Assembly: GCF_003994335.1 (NCBI RefSeq)
Contig: NZ_PNQZ01000065.1
Location: 40-64,039, forward strand
Origin: Asaia sp. W19
GTDB lineage: Bacteria; Pseudomonadota; Alphaproteobacteria; Acetobacterales; Acetobacteraceae
Length of the DNA: 64,000 bases
Reading direction: 5' to 3'
Both the position numbers and the translations under genes were made by a program. The notes under the pieces are model-generated. The model was given only the letters and a program-made list of their open reading frames with translations, was not told the origin of the DNA and made no database searches. This document shows, one piece after another, positions 1 to 7,715 of the stretch. How positions within the stretch are numbered: the stretch's first letter is position 1; each line of letters starts with the position of its first letter.

Positions 1-491
1 CGGAAACCGCGCTCCTTGGCGGCTCGAATGGCCGACACTGCGCGCTCATACACGCCTTCCTGGCAGACGGACGAATCATGCATCGCCTTGTCGCCGTCGA
101 GATGAATATCCCAGGAGAAGAACGGGTTGGGCTCGTAATCATCGAGCTTCTTCTCGAGCAGAAGACCGTTCGTGCAGAGATAGACATACTTCTTGCGCGC
201 CGTCAGACCCTTGACGATCTCGGGCATCTCCTTGTGGAGGAGAGGCTCGCCGCCAGCGATGGCGATGACGGGGGCGTCTGCTTCAGCATCGGCATCCAGG
301 CATTCCTGCAGGCTGAGGCGCTGGTTCAGGATCTGGGCCGGGTAATCGATCTTGCCGCAGCCCGCACAGGCGAGGTTGCAGCGGAACAGGGGTTCGAGCA
401 TCAGAACGAGCGGATAGCGCTTGCGACCCAGAAGATGCTGCTTGACCACATAGCGTCCGACACGGACGGCCTGCATCAATGGAACGGCCAT
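1..491 (-). CDS. hpnH: HpnH, adenosyl-hopane synthase (radical SAM), 5' part
   Basis: Radical SAM enzyme that joins diploptene to 5'-deoxyadenosine to make adenosylhopane, the first step of hopanoid side-chain extension. The protein starts MAVPLMQAV and reads without interruption to the window edge, so only about 163 N-terminal residues are present. The CX3CX2C iron-sulfur signature is seen as CNLACAGC (residues 38-45), followed by an IAGGEPLLH segment typical of SAM binding. It diverges from the hpnM-hpnI-hpnJ-hpnK block across a 497 bp gap. The rest of the gene lies beyond base 1. Assignment is confident from motif and neighbours. Confidence 0.93.
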   Translation of the reverse strand, partial: MAVPLMQAVRVGRYVVKQHLLGRKRYPLVLMLEPLFRCNLACAGCGKIDYPAQILNQRLSLQECLDADAEADAPVIAIAGGEPLLHKEMPEIVKGLTARKKYVYLCTNGLLLEKKLDDYEPNPFFSWDIHLDGDKAMHDSSVCQEGVYERAVSAIRAAKERGF

Positions 492-988
492 GTATCTCTA
501 TGCTCCTACACCAATCGACGTGCACGCACGGGACCAGAAAAGGCCCGGCGGAAATAGCGCGTCGACGTCAAACGTGAGACCCGCAGGTCGTATGATTTCG
601 CAAGACATCACCGAAATCGGGACCGGCGCGCAAGACTGAAAAGGATACGAACGGGATGGTAAAACGCTGCCTATACACCCTGCAGGTTGCCCACCTCAAC
701 ATCGATGACGTTTCATTGCGCGATCTGTGTCATTTTGGCGACATGTAAAGGCAATAACTAACCAATTTTTAAGCCGAAATCTGTTGCACCCCACATCGTG
801 ATTCGCGCATTCGCTCCCCTCGTTATTGCAACACGGTGGGAAGATTGCACTTTTCGACGTTATGTCGGACATATGCGACAGTGATTGATGAGCGGATGTC
901 TTGTTTAAAACACGAGCCACCCCAGCTTCCGACTACGGATCCGGACACCTGTCGGCACCGTTTACCGGGACAGATTTGAGGACGCAGC
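492..988. other. Divergent intergenic region between hpnH and hpnM
   Basis: These 497 bases separate two divergent hopanoid genes and should hold both promoters. An AT-richer stretch lies near 735-790. I saw no convincing ORF, RNA gene or strong inverted repeat. A GAGG ribosome-binding site sits just upstream of the ATG at 989. Confidence 0.5.
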
Positions 989-1675
989 ATGACACGATTT
1001 CCCATCACCACGCCCGACGCGATTCCTGCACGGCGCCTGAGCCGTGCCGCGCTCGGGCTCTTGGCCCTGATTTCGGCACCCGTCGCGTCTTCCTTCGTGT
1101 TCATGCCTGCTCCCGCCCTGGCCCAGTCCGAGGCCCAATCGCCGGCCGTGGCGCCCATCAACGACCTTTATACGGCCCTGAAGCAGATTCAGTCCCCGTC
1201 CAGCGGCACACCTGAAGCCCGCGCCCAGATCATGGCTCCGGTGATCGATCGGATTTTCGATCTGTCGACCGTGCTCCATAACTCCATCGGCATGCGTTAC
1301 ACGACGCTGTCTGCAGATGAGCAGACGAAGCTGCTTACCGCTTTCCGACAGTTCACCATTGCCCGCTATGTCTCGAGCTTCAAGCAGGGTGGTACGGCGC
1401 AGTTCACGGTCAGCCCGACCACGCGTCCCGCCCCCACGGGAGGCAGCACCATTGTGAGCACATCGATCGGTGACGGGTCGGATTCTGCGACCGCTATCAA
1501 TTATGTGATGATGCCTTCTGGCGGCGGATATCGCATCGTCGACATTCTGCTCAATGGTCACATCAGCCAGGTTGCCGCCCAGCGCGCTGATTTCAGCTCG
1601 ACGCTGGCCCGCGGCGGCGCGGATGCCCTCGTGACCCTGCTCAACCGCAAAACCGCAAAGTTTATGAATAATTAA
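989..1675 (+). CDS. hpnM: HpnM, MlaC/Ttg2D-like periplasmic lipid-binding protein
   Basis: Predicted periplasmic phospholipid- or hopanoid-binding protein of the MlaC (Tol_Tol_Ttg2) family, named HpnM in hopanoid clusters. A long signal peptide ends at ALA|QS near residue 45. The mature part carries family-like segments: an N-terminal helix region ending in FRQFTIARYVSSF and a later beta-rich section with GYRIVDILLNG. The length of 228 aa is normal for MlaC-type proteins. It is 54 bp upstream of hpnI on the same strand and is probably co-transcribed with it. Role in hopanoid movement between membranes is inferred from family and location only. Confidence 0.8.
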   Translation: MTRFPITTPDAIPARRLSRAALGLLALISAPVASSFVFMPAPALAQSEAQSPAVAPINDLYTALKQIQSPSSGTPEARAQIMAPVIDRIFDLSTVLHNSIGMRYTTLSADEQTKLLTAFRQFTIARYVSSFKQGGTAQFTVSPTTRPAPTGGSTIVSTSIGDGSDSATAINYVMMPSGGGYRIVDILLNGHISQVAAQRADFSSTLARGGADALVTLLNRKTAKFMNN

Positions 1676-1729
1676 GATGCACTGTCGGCCCCCTGCAATA
1701 AAACACCTGGAAAAGGGGAGAGGGGGCGC

Positions 1730-2941
1730 GTGACTCTCGTTTTGAACTGGCTAGGTTATGCCTCTGCGGGGATCGCGTTGTGTGGATGCGCTCAGTCGGC
1801 AATAGGCGCGGGGCTGATTACTGCGTTCCGGCGCCAGGAAAAGAGCGCAGTTCTCCCCGATGCGCGCCAACCCACGCGCATCGGGGAGAACACAACCCAG
1901 ATTCTCCCCCCGGTGACGGTGCTCAAGCCCCTGCATGGCGACGAGCCGATGCTCGAACAGGCTTTGCGCAGCTTCTGCGAGCAGGACTACCCGCGTTTCC
2001 AGCTCGTCTTCGGCGTTCAGCGCAAGAGCGACCCAGCCATCGCCATCGTGCAGCGTCTGATGCAGGACTATCCCGAGCGCGATATCAGCCTCGTGATTGA
2101 CGATACCGCGCACGGAACGAACCGCAAGGTCGCCAATCTGATCAATATGTATCCGAGGGCGAAGCACGATGTCCTCGTGATTTCCGACTCCGATATTCAT
2201 GTGCAGCGCGGCTATCTGCGCGACATTGCAACAACGCTCGCACGTCCTGGCGTCGGCCTCGTGACGACGCTCTATGCTGGACTTCCTGCAAGCAAAGCGT
2301 TGGTGCGTGAGTTCGCCGCCTCGCAGATCAATCATAATTTCATGCCTGGCGTGATGATGTCCCGTCTGCTGGGGCGTCAGGACTGCCTTGGTGCCACCAT
2401 GGCCCTGACGCGCAGGCTGCTGGAACGGGTGGGCGGTCTGGCGGCTCTGGCCGATCACGTGGCCGATGACGCCATTCTGGGCCAGCTTGTGCGGGCCCAT
2501 GGGCAGGAGATCGCCCTCGCCCCATGCATGACCTGGACAACCGTTGCCGAACCCTCGGCGGGCCACATGATCGAGCACGAATTGCGTTGGGGGCGTACGG
2601 TCAAGAATGTAGAGCCGGTCGGTTACGGTCTCTCGGCCATTCAACTTCCCCTTTTCTGGTCGAGCGTTGTCCTGGCCTGTTTCTGGCCCGCACGCGGTGC
2701 TCTGTGGTTTTTCCTTGGCGTCTGGGCGGTTCGCAGCCTCGCAGCCATGGCGATCGACCGAAACGTGGGGCGCCTATCCCCTGCCCTCTATGCCCTGTTT
2801 CCGCTGCGCGAATGGCTGTCTGCCGCCATCATGGTGGGCAGCGCGCGCGGCAAGCGCGTGGCCTGGCGTGGTCAGACCCTCCATATCAGGCGAGCGGCGT
2901 CGATTACACCGCCAATACAGCCGGTCGAACCCGGGGATTAG
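1730..2941 (+). CDS. hpnI: HpnI, hopanoid glycosyltransferase (GT2)
   Basis: Membrane glycosyltransferase that adds N-acetylglucosamine to bacteriohopanetetrol, the first of three steps (HpnI, HpnK, HpnJ) to the cyclitol-ether head group. There is an N-terminal membrane helix (about residues 5-30), a GT2 domain with the SDSD metal-binding motif near 152-155, an acidic HVADDAILG segment, a C-terminal HELRW motif, and further hydrophobic segments from about residue 300. The GTG start is supported by a purine-rich GGGGAGAGGGGG site just upstream. The 403-aa length suits the family. Confidence 0.92.
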   Translation: MTLVLNWLGYASAGIALCGCAQSAIGAGLITAFRRQEKSAVLPDARQPTRIGENTTQILPPVTVLKPLHGDEPMLEQALRSFCEQDYPRFQLVFGVQRKSDPAIAIVQRLMQDYPERDISLVIDDTAHGTNRKVANLINMYPRAKHDVLVISDSDIHVQRGYLRDIATTLARPGVGLVTTLYAGLPASKALVREFAASQINHNFMPGVMMSRLLGRQDCLGATMALTRRLLERVGGLAALADHVADDAILGQLVRAHGQEIALAPCMTWTTVAEPSAGHMIEHELRWGRTVKNVEPVGYGLSAIQLPLFWSSVVLACFWPARGALWFFLGVWAVRSLAAMAIDRNVGRLSPALYALFPLREWLSAAIMVGSARGKRVAWRGQTLHIRRAASITPPIQPVEPGD

Positions 2942-3050
2942 ACTTTTTACCGTTTCAGCCTCATATGCTGGGGCATTCGTCAGGAATACCTGACCCTTTC
3001 ACCTTTGCGGATCTTGAGATCCGGTGGTTTTTGCGAGGACCTTCATTGTC

Positions 3051-4475
3051 ATGATGCGCACGCTCTTTCTTCAGCCCCCTTCATTCGACGGTTTCGATGG
3101 CGGCGCCGGGTCGCGTTACCAGGCCAAGCGCGAAATCCGCTCCTTCTGGTTCCCGACCTGGCTGGCACAGCCTGCCGCCATGGTCGAAGGCTCACGCCTG
3201 ATCGATGCCCCGCCGGCTGGCATTGGCATGGAGCCGATCCTGAAGGACGTGATGAATCGCGACCTCGTGGTGATGCACACCTCCACACCGTCTTTCGCCT
3301 CTGACGTACGCGTTGCGCAGATGCTCAAGGACGCCAATCCCAAGCTGATGATCGGCATGGTTGGCGCTAAGGTGGCGGTGCAGCCTGACGAATCGATGGC
3401 CAAGGGCAGCCCGATCGACTTCGTGGCGCGCAACGAGTTCGATTTCACGATCAAGGAAATTGCCGAAGGCCGCGATCTGAAGGACGTGGACGGCATCACC
3501 TGGCGCAACAAGGATGGCGAGATCATCGCCAATCGTGACCGCGCCATGATCGAGGACATGGACTCCCTCCCCTTCGTGACCGAAGTCTACAAGCGCGACC
3601 TCAAGATCGAGGATTACTTCATCGGGTATCTGATGCACCCGTATATCTCGATCTATACCGGTCGCGGCTGCAAATCGCGCTGCACCTTCTGCCTGTGGCC
3701 GCAGACCGTGGGGGGCCATCGCTACCGCACGCGCAGCCCCGAGCACGTGGCTGCCGAAATCCGTCTTGCCAAGCAGTATTTCCCGCAGGTGAAGGAGTTC
3801 ATGTTCGATGACGACACCTTCACCGACGACCTGCCCCGTGCGGAAGCCATCGCGCGTGAAATGGGCAAGCTGGGTGTCACCTGGTCATGCAACGCCAAGG
3901 CGAACGTGCCCTATGAAACGCTCAAGATCATGAAGGAAAACGGGCTGCGCCTGCTTCTGGTCGGCTATGAGAGCGGCAACCAGCAAATCCTGCACAACAT
4001 CAAGAAGGGCATGCGCGTCGAGACGGCACGCGAGTTCACCAAGAACTGCCACAAGCTGGGCATCAAGATCCATGGCACCTTCATCGTCGGCCTGCCCGGC
4101 GAGACGAAGGAGACCATTCAGGAAACCATCCAGTTCGCCCGTGAAATCAACCCGCACACGCTGCAGGTTTCGCTGGCAGCTCCCTATCCCGGCACGGCGC
4201 TGCACAAGCAGGCTACCGAGAATGGCTGGTTCAATGAAGCTGAAGCCGAGCTGATCGACGAGAACGGCGTGCAGATTGCCCCGCTGCACTACCCGCATCT
4301 GTCTCATACCGAGATCTTCAACTCGGTTGAGGAATTCTATCGCAAGTTCTACTTCCGCGCGCCGAAGATCGCCTCGATCGTCAACGAGATGGTTCGCAGC
4401 CCGCAGATGATGAAGCGTCGTCTGCGCGAAGGTGTGGAATTCTTCCAGTTCCTCAAGGGCCGCAACGCGGCCTGA
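3051..4475 (+). CDS. hpnJ: HpnJ, hopanoid radical SAM protein (cyclitol-ether formation)
   Basis: Radical SAM enzyme of the B12-binding type, proposed to contract the glucosamine ring on bacteriohopanetetrol glucosamine to the cyclitol ether. The N-terminal part (about residues 1-160) resembles a cobalamin-binding fold. The core carries C207, C211 and C214 in CKSRCTFC, then a FMFDDDTF strand. I prefer the ATG at 3051 (MMRTLFLQPPSF) over the GTG at 3024. A GAGGA site lies 11 bases before 3051, and related proteins begin this way. It sits between hpnI and hpnK on one strand, consistent with an operon. Confidence 0.93.
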   Translation: MMRTLFLQPPSFDGFDGGAGSRYQAKREIRSFWFPTWLAQPAAMVEGSRLIDAPPAGIGMEPILKDVMNRDLVVMHTSTPSFASDVRVAQMLKDANPKLMIGMVGAKVAVQPDESMAKGSPIDFVARNEFDFTIKEIAEGRDLKDVDGITWRNKDGEIIANRDRAMIEDMDSLPFVTEVYKRDLKIEDYFIGYLMHPYISIYTGRGCKSRCTFCLWPQTVGGHRYRTRSPEHVAAEIRLAKQYFPQVKEFMFDDDTFTDDLPRAEAIAREMGKLGVTWSCNAKANVPYETLKIMKENGLRLLLVGYESGNQQILHNIKKGMRVETAREFTKNCHKLGIKIHGTFIVGLPGETKETIQETIQFAREINPHTLQVSLAAPYPGTALHKQATENGWFNEAEAELIDENGVQIAPLHYPHLSHTEIFNSVEEFYRKFYFRAPKIASIVNEMVRSPQMMKRRLREGVEFFQFLKGRNAA

Positions 4476-4498
4476 TCACTCAGGCGTCGTCTGTTCCC

Positions 4499-5356
4499 AT
4501 GCGTCGTTTGATCATCTCGGCCGATGATTTCGGCCTGAGCGAAGAGGTCAATGAGGCCATCGAGATTGCCCATCGTGATGGGTTGCTCTCGACGGCCAGC
4601 CTTATGGTAGCCGGACCCGCAAGCCTGGACGCCGTTCGTCGGGCCAAGCGTCTGCCTAATCTGCGGGTCGGGCTGCATCTGGTCGTGATCGAGGGCGATA
4701 CGGCCCTCCCTGGCGCGACCATACCGGCCATCGCCACGCCTGATGACCGGTTCGGCACTAGCCAGCTCGGTCTGGGCGTGTCCTATTTCTTCCGCCCCGC
4801 CGCGAGGCGCGCGCTGGCACGTGAGATCGAGGCCCAGTTTCGAGCTTTTCTTGCCTCGGGCCTGTCGCTCGATCACGCCAATGCGCACAAGCACATGCAT
4901 CTGCACCCGACAATCGGGCGCCTACTGATCGAAACCGGGGGGCATTACGGGCTGCGCCATGTGCGTACACCCAGCGAGCCTGCCGGGCCACTCAACGCTG
5001 CCGAGATCCATCTGGACTCGCTCGGGGCCTCGGCCATGCGCCGCTGGTGCGGGATATTGCGTCATCAGATCGCCCGAGCGGGCATGACAACCAATGATTC
5101 CTGTTTCGGATTGGCCTGGAGCGGCCAGATGCGCCCGGGACGTGTGGCAGGTCTGGTCCCGCACCTGCCCGAGGGTCTGTCTGAGATGTATTTCCATCCA
5201 GCTCTGGAACAGAACGCGCTGCTCAAACGCCTCATGCCCTATTACGACCAGCGTGGCGAATTTGATGCCTTGGTGAGCCCGGAAGTCAGGGAGGCTGTGC
5301 GCAAAAGCGCTGTCACGCTTTGCGACTGGTCGGGCAGGCCTGTCGCCACACCCTGA
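4499..5356 (+). CDS. hpnK: HpnK, hopanoid deacetylase (YdjC/ChbG family)
   Basis: Deacetylase of the YdjC/ChbG carbohydrate family, which removes the acetyl group from the GlcNAc added by HpnI so that HpnJ can act. Visible family features are the N-terminal ADDFG metal-binding motif (residues 8-12), VGLHL (57-61) and a His-rich HANAHKHMHLHP stretch (126-137). Its length of 285 aa is typical. It starts 23 bp after hpnJ on the same strand. No hpnL or hpnN follows; the next gene is trxA on the opposite strand. Confidence 0.92.
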   Translation: MRRLIISADDFGLSEEVNEAIEIAHRDGLLSTASLMVAGPASLDAVRRAKRLPNLRVGLHLVVIEGDTALPGATIPAIATPDDRFGTSQLGLGVSYFFRPAARRALAREIEAQFRAFLASGLSLDHANAHKHMHLHPTIGRLLIETGGHYGLRHVRTPSEPAGPLNAAEIHLDSLGASAMRRWCGILRHQIARAGMTTNDSCFGLAWSGQMRPGRVAGLVPHLPEGLSEMYFHPALEQNALLKRLMPYYDQRGEFDALVSPEVREAVRKSAVTLCDWSGRPVATP

Positions 5357-5417
5357 TCTCCCGAAAAATCATGCACGCGAGCTTCCTCCCGATACGGCTC
5401 AAGGCGCATCGGGAAAA

Positions 5418-5446
5418 ACGTGAAGCCCGCCACGCGGGCTTCACGT
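5418..5446 (-). terminator. Rho-independent terminator of trxA
   Basis: Perfect 13-bp inverted repeat (5418-5430 and 5434-5446) with a 3-nt loop. Just left of it on the plus strand is GGGAAAAA, which gives a U-run when read from trxA. It lies 10 bp after the trxA stop and may also stop readthrough from hpnK. Confidence 0.85.
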
Positions 5447-5455
5447 CAGACACTC

Positions 5456-5782
5456 TCAGAGAGCGGAATCCACCCAGGCCTTGAGCGCACTCTTGGGAAG
5501 CGCACCGGTCTTCTGGGCGACGACCTCACCATTCTTAAACACCATAAGCGTCGGAATGCTGCGCACACCAAAACGCGTCGGGGCTTCAGGATTCTCGTCG
5601 ATATTGATCTTGGCCACCGTGAGACGGCCCTTGTACTCGCCACCAATCTCATCGAGCGCCGGCGCGATCATCTTGCAGGGGCCGCACCATTCGGCCCAGA
5701 AATCAACCAGTACCGGGCCTTCGGCCTGCAGCACATCCTTATCAAAGCCGCTATCGCTGACAGCTACGGTATTTTCGCTCAT
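5456..5782 (-). CDS. trxA: Thioredoxin
   Basis: Cytosolic thioredoxin, a general protein disulfide reductase. The active site WCGPC is at residues 32-36 (C33, C36), in a [11 protein letters not shown] context, and the cis-proline loop reads IPTLMVF. The length of 108 aa matches the family. I chose the ATG that gives MSENTVAV because a GGGAGAA site precedes it; an upstream in-frame start would add six unlikely residues. It is followed by a strong terminator. In many alphaproteobacteria trxA adjoins addA; here two opposite-strand genes separate them. Confidence 0.95.
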   Translation of the reverse strand: MSENTVAVSDSGFDKDVLQAEGPVLVDFWAEWCGPCKMIAPALDEIGGEYKGRLTVAKINIDENPEAPTRFGVRSIPTLMVFKNGEVVAQKTGALPKSALKAWVDSAL

Positions 5783-6177
5783 CCTGTTCTCCCTTTCCAA
5801 TGCAGACCGCTCAGGTCCGTCTCAGCATCACATATCAGCAGTTCCTTCTCGGCGTTCAAGAGGGAAGAGCGCCTGTCGGTTCCACCACGTCGCGTGCCGA
5901 GAGGCTCCAGACTTCAGAACCTCCCTTCAAGGCACCGCGTTCAGCAGCCCCGACTCCTTGTCCTGGCAGATCGAAAAACCGCGATCGGCCCCTGTGACGC
6001 GTGTTTCCCCCCAAGAGCCGAAGCGGCATCGCGCGCACGTGACAGCGAAATCGCCCGCTCCTGAGAAACACGGGGGAGCGCGCGACGTTTCATGGTCAGC
6101 TTCCCTCTGTCGGGGAAGCATTCTCTTCGGGAGGCGCCTGAAGGCGTCGCCCGGGCCAGCCAGTTGGAGAAGCGCTT
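5783..6177. other. Intergenic region upstream of trxA and the VOC gene
   Basis: This 395-bp divergent region must hold the promoters for trxA (minus) and the VOC gene (plus). One small minus-strand reading frame, 6093 to 5941 (50 codons, starting MKRRALPRV), has a plausible AGGGA site eight bases upstream. It has no recognisable domain and I do not call it a gene. No RNA gene or strong hairpin was recognised. Confidence 0.4.
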
Positions 6178-7224
6178 TTGTCGATGCGGTCCATTCACCC
6201 TGCGCACTCTGCGCGAGCCCTCTGCCTCCGGGTTCTGGGTGGCGTGAGCCTGGTGGCTCTTATCGCGACCGCACAGGCACAGCCCACCCTGGCGCCGCTT
6301 CCCCCATCGCCCGACGCCCCTGATTACGTACCAGTACCCTTGACTGCCGCCGCACCGTCGAGCAGCAACACGCAGCGTGTCCCGATGAGCGCGTTTGATC
6401 CGCTTGTCACCCCGGCAACACAACGTCTGCTCCCCGGCAAGATCGTCTTTTCCATGCTGGTAACGCCCGATCTGACCAAGGCCGAGAATTTTTACGGTCC
6501 GCTTTTCGGCTGGAGTTTTCGCCCTGTGAACGGGGGTAAACATCCTCGGGTCGAGATCATGCAGGCTGGCCGGGCCATCGGGACGATGGTGGCGCACCCG
6601 CTGGATAACCCGAAGCAGGATGTTCCCTTCTGGCTTCCTTTCATCTCAACTTCCGATACGGCAACGGTGGCACGGGTGACGAAGCGCTATGGAGGGCACG
6701 TTCTGTTTGGCCCGCGCAAATGGGACGGGCTGGGTCAGGCAGTGATTGTTTCCGACCCCCAGCAGGGAATATATGCCGCGCTGAGCGCCCAGTCTGGCGA
6801 TCCGGAGGATCTCTCCACTGCGCCCATGCTGGATAGTTTCTCCTGGGCCACGCTCCTTACCCCCTCACCCAGCACCGCCGCCGGGTACTATCAGATGCTG
6901 TTCAATTACCAGGTCACGGCTGCTCCTGAGGCCGATAGCGGCGCGCATTACATCCTGTCCTCACAAGGACAGGAACGGGCAAGTGTGAACACCCTTCCCC
7001 CTGACGTGATGCCCAGAGATAAGGCGCGCTGGATACAATTCGTGCAGGTGCGCAACAGTGCCACCACCGCGACACGGGCGGTTTCTCTCGGTGGACAGGT
7101 CATCGTTCCAACCCATGTCGATCGCGATGGAGCCCTGATATCCGTGATCGCCGACCCGACCGGCGCTGTATTCGGTTTGATCGAAGCCCAGAGAGACATG
7201 CTTGAGATGGGACCGGCGCAATGA
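6178..7224 (+). CDS. Exported protein with two VOC (glyoxalase-like) domains
   Basis: Two vicinal-oxygen-chelate domains follow a signal peptide. The signal ends near AQA|QP at about residue 35, so the protein should be periplasmic, unusual for this fold. Domain 1 covers about residues 85-200 (KIVFSMLVTPD, then ENFYGPLFGW). Domain 2 covers about 220-340 (FSWATLLTPSPS, then GYYQMLFNY). The glutamate usual in the first strand (ELMT in many relatives) is methionine in domain 1, so metal binding is doubtful. The TTG start has a GGAGA site seven bases upstream; an ATG at 6184 is the alternative. It overlaps the next gene by 4 bp. Substrate unknown. Confidence 0.75.
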   Translation: MSMRSIHPAHSARALCLRVLGGVSLVALIATAQAQPTLAPLPPSPDAPDYVPVPLTAAAPSSSNTQRVPMSAFDPLVTPATQRLLPGKIVFSMLVTPDLTKAENFYGPLFGWSFRPVNGGKHPRVEIMQAGRAIGTMVAHPLDNPKQDVPFWLPFISTSDTATVARVTKRYGGHVLFGPRKWDGLGQAVIVSDPQQGIYAALSAQSGDPEDLSTAPMLDSFSWATLLTPSPSTAAGYYQMLFNYQVTAAPEADSGAHYILSSQGQERASVNTLPPDVMPRDKARWIQFVQVRNSATTATRAVSLGGQVIVPTHVDRDGALISVIADPTGAVFGLIEAQRDMLEMGPAQ

Positions 7225-7514
7225 GAAAGGCTTCTTGCGGCAAATCCGCTGCGCTCTTCGCGCTGCTCGGCCTCTGCGGGCTTGGCTTGTCCGGCTGTTA
7301 CGGCCATGACGATTATTACGGAGGGGGCTATTACGGCTATCCCGGCGGGTGGGGGCGTCAGGGCTGGAACGGGGGCTATTCCGTTGGCCCGCATTACGCC
7401 GGACGTGGCTGGGGTGGACCCGGCTATCGCAACCGTTATGACCGGCCGCGTCAGGATCATGGAGATCATGACAGGGGGCATTTCGACCGCAATGGCGGCG
7501 GCCACCATCACTGA
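7221..7514 (+). CDS. Small Gly/Tyr/His-rich lipoprotein
   Basis: A 97-aa predicted lipoprotein. A hydrophobic leader ends in the lipobox LSGC with the acylated Cys at residue 26. The rest is low-complexity, rich in Gly, Tyr and Trp, then Arg, Asp and His, and ends in HHH. No known domain is recognised. It overlaps the VOC gene by 4 bp (ATGA), so the two are probably translated together. The composition suggests a surface or metal-interacting role, but that is only a guess. The residue after Cys is Tyr, not Asp, which favours outer-membrane sorting. Confidence 0.7.
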   Translation: MRKASCGKSAALFALLGLCGLGLSGCYGHDDYYGGGYYGYPGGWGRQGWNGGYSVGPHYAGRGWGGPGYRNRYDRPRQDHGDHDRGHFDRNGGGHHH

Positions 7515-7715
7515 TTTCCTCAGACTGGGTGCCGTCCTACTCCTGCCTGGAACGTTTGCTCCCGTATGGGCCACGTCTCAGCCTGTCATGGTCAGCTTCT
7601 GACAGGCGCAGGCTGCGCGGATCGGACAGGGGCTGCTTGGCTCCGAGGCCGTCGAGGCATAGGGTGGGAGAGCATCCCCACCGGGACATGCCCCCCGGCG
7701 CCGGGCTGCGGCAGA

